A stretch of DNA of 64,000 nucleotides. Source: Opisthocomus hoazin. Its lineage: Eukaryota; Chordata; Aves; Opisthocomiformes; Opisthocomidae. Positions 27,131-46,450 of the stretch are shown piece after piece (the stretch's first letter is position 1; every line of letters begins with the position of its first letter). A model generated the notes under the pieces. That model had not been told where the DNA came from. It saw nothing but the letters and a program-made list of their open reading frames with translations, and made no database searches. Where the stretch lies: assembly GCF_030867145.1 (NCBI RefSeq), contig NC_134418.1, positions 55,155,682 through 55,219,681 on the forward strand, given 5' to 3'. The position numbers and the translations under genes are program-made.

Positions 27131-28706
27131 GGGTGGTGGCACAGCCACGCCACGTGCCAAAACCTGACTGTTTCGCCCAAAAATCTCACCCCAAAACTTC
27201 AAAGCACACAGAGCACCCCTTCCCAAACACTTTTACCAAAACCCCCATGGCAGACAGAGGGTGGGAGATGCGCTCCGGGGGTGTCCATGGCGAAGCGGGG
27301 GGCAGACGCCCTGAGGGACCACGGCTGCGGGCGACCCACGCTGGGGCAGCAACAGCCCAGAGAGAGCAGGGTGTGCTCTGAGGAGCCGTGGGAGATCAGA
27401 GGGAGATGGATACTTACCGGGCGCATCTGCCTTTTCAGCCACAGCAACGTGTAGTTCAGTGAAGATGCCAAAGCGCAAGAACGGATCAACCGCAGACCAT
27501 CACATCAGACGAGCACAAAACCATGTGCAAGGAAAGAGCAAAGCCACAACAACGCACGTTTACCTCATCTTCCTCAGTAAGCTGCTTCACGATTGCCTCG
27601 TGCCCGACAAAGTAAGAAAAAGTAGCCTCTTTGGTAACAAAACCACAATATACAAATAACTCGGGGTTGTTCTGTCATCGTTTTTCCCCCCTTCTCCTGC
27701 AGAAACATTCAAAGGCCACAGCCGGAGAGCACGCGTGAGCACTTCGGGCAGAACGTTTTGTACCTTGAGGGGTGGACTGGCAGCAACACCTGCCCGCTCC
27801 CCTGACCACGGCACCGGGGAGGCTGTGATGCCCCAACATAGGCAGCACTGTGGTGCTGTACCTGTTTCTTGAAAAATGTGACATTCCTTTCAGCCTACAC
27901 CTGCAGCGCTTACCAGAAGGTCTAATTTTACCAAGTATGGAGGATAATGAATTAAGCGACCAGACAGAGATCCCGGGTTTCCGTAAGCTTTGGAAAAGGT
28001 GTTCAAAGCAACACAGAAAGCCAAGTAAAAAAAAATCCAAGCAGCACCCCTTCTAGGGTTTCTCTGCTAAGCTCCCAAATCCCCCAAATTTGGATCCAGC
28101 TCCTGTAAGCTAACAAGGGGGGGGTTCATTCATTCGCTTTGCCACAACACGACGCTGCTGAGAAGGCAGTCCAGTGACAGTGTTGCGAAGTGTCAGGCAC
28201 GTAGGGAGAAGACAGACATGTTAAGTATACTGTGCTGGACACGGGATATGAGCAAGCTAAGGGCTGAAAAGTCCTGTCACAAATGACTGAAGCCATACAA
28301 TGAGGCTTGAAAACGAGTGCTAGGCTGTCTAATCCTTATTGATAAGTGTTGTCACCCTACAAACCAGACTTTGAGAAGCTGAGGCTCAACAGAGAGTGTG
28401 AAATTGGGAAATAACCAGGCAGTGCTGGTTGCCATAGGTGAGCAGCCAAGCCACTGGAAACGGGACATCGTCAGCCCTGCCAAAGCAGGAGACATAAACT
28501 GGTGGGACTGGCATCTGCTCGGAAAGGACAGTGCCCCTTCGAAGCTAACAAGGGTACAAAAGGCTAAGCAAAAGCCTGCTGAGCATTTGCATCCTGGGTC
28601 TGGCTGCTGCTGTGAGGTGGACAGAATCAGAGACACGGAAATAGGTGCTAATCCCGTCCCTCAGATTTCTAACACCAAAATAAAGAGCAACCATATATAA
28701 AGGGGC

Positions 28707-28722
28707 GGGGGGGGGGGGGGGG
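28707..28722. repeat. G homopolymer
   Basis: A run of 16 G just after GGGGC. Such runs can fold into G-quadruplexes and are prone to length errors in assemblies. Confidence 0.85.
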
Positions 28723-29074
28723 AATGGAGAAGACGATGCCTGTAAAGGACGCTTTGCTTTGTCCTGCAGAAACAGCAACCAGAGCAGGAAGGAGAAGGAA
28801 TGTGCATGTGTGTGTGCACCATGTGGGACAAAGACAGTGTGTTTCTCTTCAGCCAAGAGCACTGCTATCATCTGTCAGCGTTGTACGCCTGTGTACAAGC
28901 AACACCAAACACTGTTTGCCTTCCAGCGCCTTCAACAATAGGTTTTTCGTGACGAATGCCTCATCCGAATTTTCCTTTTGGCTCCCCTGCTCAAAGCCTT
29001 GCTCATCGAGGTCTGACGACGCTGGAGCAGCTGGCTGCAGACGAGCCACAGGCTTGCACGTCTGGTGGGGTGTA

Positions 29075-29116
29075 ACACGCACACACACGCACACACACGC
29101 ACACGCGCACACGCAC
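29075..29116. repeat. CA/CG-type microsatellite
   Basis: Alternating purine-pyrimidine tract built of ACACGC and ACAC units at the left edge of a CpG island. Alternating tracts of this kind can adopt Z-DNA. Confidence 0.8.
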
Positions 29117-29139
29117 CCCTCGTCCTCACTCCTCTCCCC

Positions 29140-29455
29140 TGCTCCTCTGCGATCTGCTGCCCTGGAAGTGTTTTCTTTTCGCAGGTCCCTCCCCAGGCTC
29201 TCCTCCGCGGCCCCCGGGGACTGCTCCCCGGGCCTGCCCTCGGTCCGGCCCGGCAGCAGGGCCGGGGGTGCCCCCAGCCCGGGCCGCCGGCCCCTCCGCA
29301 GCCCCTCGCCGGGTCCCCGGGCCGGGGGCCGGCAGCTCGGGGCGGCGGGAGCGGGGCCCGGGGCGGGGGGCGGGGGGCGGTGGGAGAGCGGGGCCGCGGT
29401 TACCGCAGTGGGAGAGGGAGGCAAGGGCAGCTTCTGAGTGGTTAGAAAAGTTCGG
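29140..29455. promoter_or_regulatory. CpG island upstream of PITX2, possible alternative promoter
   Basis: GC-rich, CpG-dense block with GC-box-like GGGGCGGGG runs, about 3.6 kb upstream of the canonical PITX2A/B first exon. It ends in a usable splice donor (CGG|GTGAGC after 29,455) and is followed within 90 bp by a strong acceptor. The layout resembles a CpG promoter with a short first exon. Whether it makes an alternative PITX2 5' end, a separate non-coding RNA, or nothing cannot be decided here. Confidence 0.35.
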
Positions 29456-29541
29456 GTGAGCAAACTCTGTTGCTGTCAGAGATTCGCCCCCCCCCTTTTT
29501 TTTTCCCCGACCCCCTCCCCTCCTTTTTTTTTATTTTTCAG

Positions 29542-29873
29542 GCAGTTGATGTGGTAATTAAGAATTTGGTGAGAGCCCGGTCAGGTCACCTCGTTTCTCA
29601 GATCAGAGCCCCATCAGCAATTCTTTCAAGTGTCCTCCTGCGTCGCCAAAGATGACAACAGCAAATCAATAAGTGCTTGAAATGAAAGGGGTTGCTGGCT
29701 AGCCCCGAGGCTACAGATTTTCGCACCGCCGGTCTTTCTCTTCTTTTTTTCCCTTCCCTTCTTTTTTTTCTTTTTACTTTGTTTTTTTTTTTTTTCCCCC
29801 TGAACTTCTCGCGTTCCTGTGCACTGCCTCTCCTAAGAAGAGCTACCTTCTTACCCCTTGTCTCATGACAAAG
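29542..29873 (+). ncRNA. Candidate upstream non-coding exon
   Basis: The left border is a long C/T tract ending in TTATTTTTCAG at 29,541, a strong 3' splice site. The right border is ACAAAG|GTAAGTG after 29,873, an essentially perfect 5' splice site. The 332-nt segment between them has no long reading frame. An ATG nine bases before the donor would not read in frame with the PITX2 start or the common exon. It sits on the PITX2 strand 5.2 kb before exon 2, so it could be a non-coding 5' exon of PITX2 or part of a separate lncRNA. No transcript evidence is available from sequence alone. Confidence 0.35.
29740..29795. repeat. T-rich tract
   Basis: Low-complexity T-rich stretch ending in 14 T. 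It lies about 235 bp before the A-rich tract at 30,031, in inverted orientation to it. Confidence 0.8.
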
Positions 29874-30029
29874 GTAAGTGCCCGGTTTGTTAGCACCTCT
29901 CTTGCGGGACGGGCCCCGCCGGCCCCGGCAGCCCGCAGCCCGCCGCCGGGAAGGTGCGTGGCCGGAGCGGCCCCGGCCGAGCCCGGCGAGCCGGGAGCGG
30001 CTGCGCTTCCTCTTCTTTTCTCTTCCTTC

Positions 30030-30030
<1 letters not shown>

Positions 30031-30069
<39 letters not shown>

Positions 30070-30124
30070 AAAAGAAAGAAAAAGAAAAAGAAAAAAAAAA
30101 GGAAGGGGAAAAAAAAAAGAAAAA
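30031..30124. repeat. Poly-A and (AAAAG)n purine tract
   Basis: A run of 37 A followed by about 55 bases of AAAAG/AAAG-type purine repeat. It separates a GC-rich block from a probable conserved non-coding block at 30,170. Assembly length here is unreliable. Confidence 0.9.
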
Positions 30125-30169
30125 TGAATAGAAGAGGGGTAAGGGATCAAAGTGAAGGAAAATAAATAC

Positions 30170-30640
30170 GGGAATCACCCCGTGAAGCTTAGATTGCTCT
30201 GTGTTAACAGAGCTTGCTCCGCTCCGGTTCGCACCGTCGTCCTTACCCCTAATGTGCCCCGATTTAACAATCTTCCGAACGACCGACGTCCTCGGGACGT
30301 TTTAATTAGGCAATTCATTAGCGAGTCAATACACACATTTGTATATTCTTTTAGCTCAAGTGGTTAAGCGCCGATTTCGAAATGATTATAAAACAACGCG
30401 AGGCGTAGTAATTTTAATTTATATGCAAATCAACGGGTCCGTTTGAAACGCTTAAATTTTTAACAATTATTGTATTGTAGCATGGGGACGAACCGCATGT
30501 ATGAGCAATTTTGAAAGCAGATCGGGACAGGAAGAAAATCTTCGGGCAGCCCAACAAATCAATACTGTCTGAGCGTGTTAAACATAGCCAGCTATAGGTA
30601 TTTACATACTCGTTTGCTGTCAGATAAGCAGCTCGGAGAG
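30170..30640. promoter_or_regulatory. Candidate conserved enhancer block with FoxH1, NKX2 and octamer motifs
   Basis: An AT-rich, non-repetitive block inside CpG-rich DNA, 2.7 kb upstream of PITX2 exon 1. Motifs read directly: AATACACA at 30,328-30,335 (FoxH1 consensus), TCAAGTGG at 30,356-30,363 (NKX2 consensus), ATGCAAAT at 30,423-30,430 (POU octamer), and TTAATTAGG plus other TAAT cores for homeodomain proteins. The mouse Pitx2 asymmetric enhancer is known to use FoxH1 and NKX2 sites. Conservation itself could not be tested. Confidence 0.4.
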
Positions 30641-30699
30641 GTGGGAGGAGAAGCCGGGAGGGGGGGGACGGGGGGGACGGGAGGGATCGCTTGCGACGG

Positions 30700-31270
30700 C
30701 TGAGATTGTAATCCGGGAGTGAAGAAAGTAAATGTCCGTGAGCCGCCCCGCCGCACGCCTTGGAGAGCTCCCCCCCTCCGCCGCCGGCCCCGGTGCGAGG
30801 CGCCGGGGGATGCCCGAAACGCGGCTCGACGGGTGGTCGCGGCTAGACGCGCTTCGCCTTTTTTTGGTTGTAGGTGGTGGTGGTGGCTTATTCTATTTTC
30901 CTGCCCCCGTCCGTGGGCAAAACCCTCCCCAGCCGGCGGCGGGGGAGCGGCCCCGAAGGACCCGTCCTTCGGCTCGCCCACGCCGGGACCCGGGATGACG
31001 TGGGGAGAAGCCCCGCGGTCCCCGCCGCCGTCGGGAGGGAGCACCGCCGGCCGCCCGCCCGCAAGCAAACGGATAGTCGCGACAGGCGTTTACGAACACA
31101 GCTTTTCCGCTTGTCACGGCGAGGAATAACGCCGGCCCTGCTCCCGAGCCGCTCGGAGAGCCGGGGTGCCCGCCGGGGCCGGTCCGGGGGGCTCCCCGCC
31201 CGCTGCCGCCGAAGGGCTCGGCGGGGCTTTCAAAGCTGTTGGCCGGGGGGGGGGGGGGGGGGGGGGCAGG
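30700..31270. other. CpG-rich stretch with long G run
   Basis: CpG-dense sequence that ends in a run of 22 G at 31,245-31,266. Long reading frames on both strands here are composition artefacts. Nothing specific could be identified beyond CpG-island character and G-quadruplex potential. Confidence 0.6.
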
Positions 31271-31299
31271 CTATAAATACAGCCGCCGCGGCCTTTTGC

Positions 31300-31620
31300 T
31301 CGCCCTGAAATCTATTATTACATTTATTGCTTTGACAGAAGGGGGGGGGGGGGGCGGGGGGGGTGTGGAATTTAAATCCGCGTATTAAGTCGGCTCCATA
31401 CTTTCCAGACACCCTGGAACCCCTCTTCCACGGCAGCATGTCTAATGTATTCCCTGGTGATTCTGGGCATTAATTAGTTGTTTAATAGGAGTATGACTAA
31501 AAATGTAAAAGAAGGATTAGGAGCGTGAAACGTATGTCCAGCTCCTTCCTCACACTCGAGGAGGGAATGAAAATCACCCTGTATCTTATGTTTCTCCAGA
31601 AGCCATTTGCATTTCCCACC
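31300..31620. promoter_or_regulatory. Candidate conserved non-coding block
   Basis: AT-rich, complex sequence embedded between CpG-rich stretches, with TTAATTAG-type homeodomain cores near 31,470. A run of 14 G at 31,341-31,354 interrupts its left part. The contrast with the flanks and the lack of simple repeats suggest a constrained element. This is inference from composition only. Confidence 0.3.
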
Positions 31621-31929
31621 AGCTGCTCACTTCAGCCTCCCCGGCTCCGGGGCGGCCGGGCCCCGCTGCCCCCCTGCGCGGAGCCGCCGCCGGCCCCAGC
31701 TCCGCGGCCGCGCTGCCAGCGCGGGCTCCGCCGCCTGCCTCGCCTTCCCTCTGCGGAACGCGGCCGAGCCGGGGCGCGGGGGAGCCTGCGCGCTGCTCCC
31801 GGGGAAGCGCAAGGGCGAGGCGGGAGCCGGCAGCCCCCCCCGCTCCCGCTCCCGCTGCGGATGCGCCGGGAAACCGGGCTTCACCCGGCAGAGCGCTCCC
31901 GAGGACGGAAACGCGGGCGGCCGAGGGCA

Positions 31930-32640
31930 AGATTAATTCATTTATTTCTCCCTAGGGGAAAAAAAAAAAAAAAATTAACACTCCCGCACGGTTTCATTTC
32001 TTGCGAGAGGGAGCAGCGGCGGGCAGCGGCCGGGCTTCCCCGGCAGCCGCCGACGGAACGGCCCGCGGGAAACTCCGCCGCTTTCTGGGGTTCGCTTCCC
32101 CCCCAGCCAACCCCCCCCCTCCCCCGGCAAGAATCGCCTAGCCCCCTGCCCACGCCTGTAAATAACTGAAGCTCACTCCGGGCTGAAACACTTTTAAAAC
32201 AGCCGCAAACAGATCAGGTGCAGCCTCCGAGTTAAGCAAGCGCCGAGTTTATTTTCACGCAGCCGCGGGAATGCCGCGAGGAACAGCGACCGCTGGAAGT
32301 TCGGTCTAAACGGAGACACCCGGCTTCGTTATGTTCTTAAACACGGAAAAGATGGCTAAATCGAAAACGGATTCCCCCCTGGCGCCAGATCGATGTCGTT
32401 TGGGGAAAAGGGGGGCAGAGCCTGCCGCTGCGGTTTCTCGCCGTGGCCCGTGCATGCGGCAGGGTGCCGGCGGCCTCGGCCCGGCGCTGGCGGCACGGGC
32501 ACGAACAACAACCCCCGGGATTAAATACATATAAATATGAAAATATAAATTTAAAAATTACAAAAAAAAACCCTGGGTTAAAAAAGGAAACCGAGAGCTC
32601 TCTCGGTGGGCTGGCGATTCCTCTTCGCACCTGGTGCAAG
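31930..32640. other. Mixed non-coding stretch before the PITX2A/B promoter
   Basis: GC-rich and AT-rich pieces alternate here. A short AT-rich segment at 32,520-32,590 precedes the promoter-proximal pentanucleotide repeat. No gene, exon or specific motif cluster could be supported. Confidence 0.5.
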
Positions 32641-32650
32641 GACAGCCGCC

Positions 32651-32678
32651 GGCCCGGCCCGGCCCGGCCCGGCCCGGG
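32651..32678. repeat. (GGCCC)n pentanucleotide repeat
   Basis: About five and a half perfect GGCCC units, 250 bp upstream of the CRE of the PITX2A/B promoter. The C-rich strand can form i-motifs. Copy number is probably variable. Confidence 0.85.
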
Positions 32679-32889
32679 ACGCTTCGCCCGCAGAGACTTG
32701 TGCCCACTCCGCAGCCGGGCGGGGCGCGGAGGGGCCGCGGCCGTCCCCGCTCACCTCTCGGTTCTCCTCCGGTTGCCTAGCCCGACGACGACCACCACCA
32801 CGGCTTTTGCCGTGCCCCCTCCACGCCGGGGGCCGCCGCCGCTGCGCCGGTGCCCGCGGAGCCGCCCGGCCCAGCCCAGCCCGGCCCGG

Positions 32890-33060
32890 CCCGTTGGCGG
32901 CGGCGGGGCGCGTCCGGCGGAGCCTGCGTGACGTCAGGGCCCGGGGAGGCGGGCGGGGCGGGGCGGGGGCGCGGGAGGGCCGGGGAAGGAGGGAGCCAGC
33001 GGCGGCTCTGCGGCCCCGCAGCCAGCGCAGGAGCGCGGCGCGGCCCCGCCGGCCCCGGGA
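32890..33060 (+). promoter_or_regulatory. PITX2: PITX2A/B promoter (CRE plus GC boxes)
   Basis: A TATA-less CpG-island promoter immediately before the non-coding first exon. A full palindromic cAMP response element TGACGTCA lies at 32,929-32,936, and overlapping Sp1-type GC boxes fill 32,951-32,970. The transcription start is inferred to lie between about 32,970 and 33,060, because a splice donor follows at 33,102 and no TATA box is visible. The CRE suggests CREB/ATF input into isoforms A and B. Confidence 0.6.
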
Positions 33061-33102
33061 GCACCGGCACTAGCGGCGGGGCGGAGAGCGCAGCCGGCCC
33101 CG
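32980..33102 (+). other. PITX2: PITX2 exon 1, non-coding (isoforms A/B)
   Basis: The 5' end is approximate. The 3' end is the consensus donor CCCCG|GTGAGTGG after 33,102. Vertebrate PITX2A and PITX2B mRNAs begin with a non-coding exon and start translation in exon 2, which matches the exon found at 35,060. The intron to exon 2 is about 1.96 kb. Confidence 0.55.
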
Positions 33103-35059
33103 GTGAGTGGGGGGCGCTCGGGGGGGGGGGCTGTCGGCGGGACGGGCGCGGGGCTGCGGGCCCGGCTCCGTGCACCCCCGGGGCGGGCGGCGGGGAGGCC
33201 GGCTCCCGTCGCTGATGCCCTCCCGGGGCTGGCGGCGAGGGGAGCGAGCGCTGCCCCCAGAGCCGTTTCCCCGCCGGGCCGGCTCCTGCCTCCGCCGGCG
33301 AACCGGCCCCGAGGAGCGGCCGCGCAGGCAGCGCCTTCCCGCCACGGAGCCGCGCACCGGGGCGGGGGACGGCGGCGGCTCCGGCCCGGGCTTGGGGAGC
33401 CGGCGGGGGGGGTAGGCCCCGCTCGGAGCCCCCTTGTCGTTCGAGAGCCGCCGGCAGCGGCCGCGGGCCTGCGGCCGCAACCCTCCCGCCGAAATCACGG
33501 ACCGCGGTGTGCCGGGAGCTGCTGAGGTGTTTGCTAGGGGACTCTGGCTTTTGGGGGGTATCGGGCTGGGTTGTTTGTTTGTTTGTTTCTTTGTTTTTCT
33601 CTCCTCGAAAGAATAAGGATAGATACGAATAAGAAAAAAAAAATATATATATATATATATGCCGTTGACAGCGGTTTTCCGCCCGGCCCGGAGCGCTCCG
33701 AGCAGGTCGCTGCCGAGCGGAGCGGGCCCGGCGGGGCGCGGAGGAGCGCTCGGAGAAACGGAAAAGCCGGCGGAGTTGCTGTCGTTGGAGTCGCGGGGCC
33801 GGGGACAGTGGGAAAACGCTTCTCGCTCCCCTCGGCCCCGCGCTGCGAGGTGGTTTGCGACAAAAATTAGGAGAGGGTACGGGGAGGAGAAAGGGAAGGA
33901 GCAGTAGGGGCGGCTGGGAGCGAGGAAAGGACGATAATCCCTTCGGGAAAGGTGCTTTTCTCCGAGGAGAGCGGCGGTTCGGGGGAGGGGAAGAACTGCG
34001 TGTGCGTGGGGGGAGCTGGGGGTCCCCACGCGTGAGATCGATCGGCCGGCGGGGGAGGGCGGCCGCGTCTGCCGCGCGGGACTCGAATTGGCGGAGACCT
34101 CGCCCGGTTTAAGGACCGTCGGCGAAGAGTTCAGGTTCTCTTCCTCGCCTCCCCGATCGATTTCGGCACAGGCCGTGCGCTAGGCCCGGCTGCTGGAGGG
34201 AGCGGGGCTGCTCCCCCGGGTCCTTCGGCTTCGCACAGAAACCGCCGTGTCTCGGCGAGACCCGGAGGAGTCCCGATGACAGCGCCTTCCCATTTGCCCC
34301 CACTTTTTCCTATTTTTTTTTAATATTTTTTTTCCCCCTTTAGTTCCTTTTCCTCCCCTTCTCCCCCGGCCCCATCCCGCCCGCCCGGCGAAGGCCAGCG
34401 GGGCCCCGCACGGCGGGTGCTGCTCGCCCCGACCGTGCCGCGTTTCCAAGCGCCAGCGAATAACGCGCCCGGTTCGGACACTAAAAAAGAGGCGAAGAAA
34501 GAAGAAGAAGAAAGATTACCGAAACGACGGTGACATGCAAATTTCCCCCGAAATTATCATAAGTAAACATTTGAAGCCTGCGCTAATAAAATCCCATCTG
34601 TGTTACTTCATATCGAGTTAGTAGAGAGCTGTGATAATGAATTTTGTAATATCTCGCGAACAGACATCTCAATCAGGCACTAATCCCGTGATTTTACCGC
34701 CCGGCCTCGCAGACCGGGGGAGGCGGCGGCCGGGGAGCGGGGCCTCGGCGGGGGCGGCCACGCAAGTCCTGCCGCCCGCGAGGCCCGGCTGCCGCTACCC
34801 GCTGCCCCGCGGCACCCCCGGGACGGGGGGTCGGGGTGACCCGGGGCAGAGCGCGGCCACGGAGTTCGAGAACCCGCATAGCGAGGGGTGGAGGGAGGCC
34901 GAGCGGTGCGGCGGGCCGGGAAACGGCCGCGGGGTTTTGCGGCCATCCCGTGGCGTGACTCGGGTGGGAGCCCAGCTTGAGGCTGGGGCGGGGGGGGGGC
35001 ACTGATTTTTCACTCCTGAAATAATTGTTTTAAAGCTCCGACGCCTTCGTCTTTTGCAG
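33103..35059 (+). other. PITX2: PITX2 intron 1
   Basis: Bounded by GTGAGT at the left and TTCGTCTTTTGCAG at the right. The first kilobase is CpG-island sequence with an (AT)n run at 33,643-33,660. An AT-rich, complex block lies at about 34,490-34,690 with a GTAAACA forkhead core and TAATCC at 34,681, a bicoid/PITX binding core. A 319-codon frame on the minus strand at 33,070-34,029 is a CpG composition artefact. Confidence 0.7.
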
Positions 35060-35069
35060 ATAACGGGTA

Positions 35070-44878
<9,809 letters not shown>

Positions 44879-45620
44879 GACACCCGAGTAGGAAACACTG
44901 CATGGGAAAATCCCTCCCAATTTCCCGCAGAGACTGAGAATTACACTAGGGAGTAATGGGCACTAGAGAGGAAGAGAAAGGCGGAAAAAATCGGAGACAG
45001 GGAGAGAGAGAGAGAAAGAGTGAGGAAAAGAGAGAGAGGGAGAGGAAAAAAAAGAGGAAACCACTGAAATAAGATAGTTCCTTTGTTTTCAAAGGACCTC
45101 CTACCGATTCTGAGATCTTTCTTTCACTAAGAGTATTTCAACAGTTACAAGGACATATATATATATATATGGACAAATGTTTGACTGGATATGATATGAC
45201 ATTTTAATGTTACTATAAGCTTGTTATTTTTTAAGTTTAGCATTGTTAACATAAAAATGACTGAAAGGATGTATATATATCGAAATGTCAAATTAATTTT
45301 ATAAAAGCAGTTGTTAGTAATATCACAACAGTGTTTTTAAAAGGTTAGGCTTTAAAATAAAGCATGTTACACGGAAGCGATTAGGACTTTTTCGCTTGTG
45401 AGCAAGGGAATGTATATACTAAATGCGACACTGTATGTTTCTAACATATAATTATTAAAAAAAACACCCCATTGTGTGAATATCAGTTTTAGAATAGTAC
45501 CTCTGGTGGATGCAATGATGTTTCTGATATTGCATTGTAAAACATGCCCTGTGTATAACATTTCGTACAATATTATTGTTTTACTTTTCAGCAAACATGG
45601 AAAAAAAAATGTGTTTTATT
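44879..45620 (+). other. PITX2: PITX2 3' untranslated region
   Basis: Follows the stop codon. The first part, about 44,955-45,058, is almost pure purine (GAGAGA/GGAAAA). Next come an (AT)n run at 45,155-45,170 and AT-rich sequence. AATAAA at 45,356-45,361 is the best polyadenylation signal, and ATTAAA at 45,453-45,458 is an alternative. AT-rich transcribed-looking sequence continues to about 45,670, so the true end is not fixed. Confidence 0.65.
45356..45361 (+). terminator. PITX2: Polyadenylation signal AATAAA
   Basis: A canonical hexamer 478 nt after the PITX2 stop codon in AT-rich 3'UTR. Cleavage would be expected 10-30 nt later. Confidence 0.6.
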
Positions 45621-45919
45621 TCATGGGAGTAAAATATACAGCATACAGTTTTGTCTGGATTTTTATTTACTGAGCCAAGCTGTGCAGCGGTAACCTGTCT
45701 GCAGTGATTGACTGGTCGTTGACCGCTGGACCTCGTTCTCTGGAAACACAGGGCAGTACTTTTTTATTGCAATCCAAATCAATGCTGGCGTTTTTTTAGC
45801 GTTAAAAAAATATTTTTTAAAAAAAAATATTCTCTCGGGCTAGCGTTGCGCGCTAGAGCAGCGCGGGGCCTGGGCGCGCTGCCGTCCCTGCAGCAGGGTC
45901 CCGCTGTCCCCCCGCGCAG

Positions 45920-46450
45920 CCCCGAGAAAACGGCTGATTTGACATCGCTGGCCTCGAGAATTACCAGCCGCAAAGTTGCAGTGTCTCGAGCATAAATTTC
46001 TCCCGCTGTGAAGGAAGCTTTTATCGCATTAAAGAAGGGGGGTGGGGGAAAACAAAAAAAAAAGGAAAAGAAAAGCCAGTTTGCAAACAAACCGCTCCCG
46101 TTCACAATAACCCGTCCCCCTTGCCGCCTCTTGCGCTCGCCTGCTCGCTCCAGCGAGGAGATCCTTCGTGTAATAGTGCGTTTCTATTTCCAAATCCCCC
46201 TTTCAGACTCGAAGAGAAACAAAGAGCAGCCCGAATCACCGCAACCCCGCCGAGCGCGGGAGGGGGTGAGAGGTTAGCCCCGAGTTTCCTGCGGCTCCGT
46301 GCTGCGACACGTCGTCGGAGGGAAAGGTCGTGCTCTCGCGTGTTCTTGTTTTAAAGAACATCGACCCATTCGTTCTCAACCTGCTTGTTGGTGAAATTAT
46401 ATGGGATTATAACTTTGCCGTCGCCGGATGATTGAAGCAAATCAAGATGA
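45920..46450. promoter_or_regulatory. Candidate non-coding elements just 3' of PITX2
   Basis: Two complex AT-rich pieces, about 45,930-46,030 and 46,330-46,450, flank CpG-rich sequence. The second carries GGGATTATAAC (bicoid/PITX core GGATTA near 46,404). Composition contrast and position suggest downstream regulatory elements. No conservation test was possible. Confidence 0.25.

Noticed and set aside
26620..27381. 253-codon open frame
   Set aside because: It lies in a CpG island, is rich in Pro/Arg/Ala/Gly, has rival frames on both strands and matches no known protein. GC-rich DNA has few stop codons.
33070..34029. 319-codon minus-strand frame over PITX2 intron 1
   Set aside because: Low-complexity Arg/Pro/Ser composition in CpG-island DNA, with no homology and no consistent splice context. 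It overlaps the PITX2 first exon in antisense.
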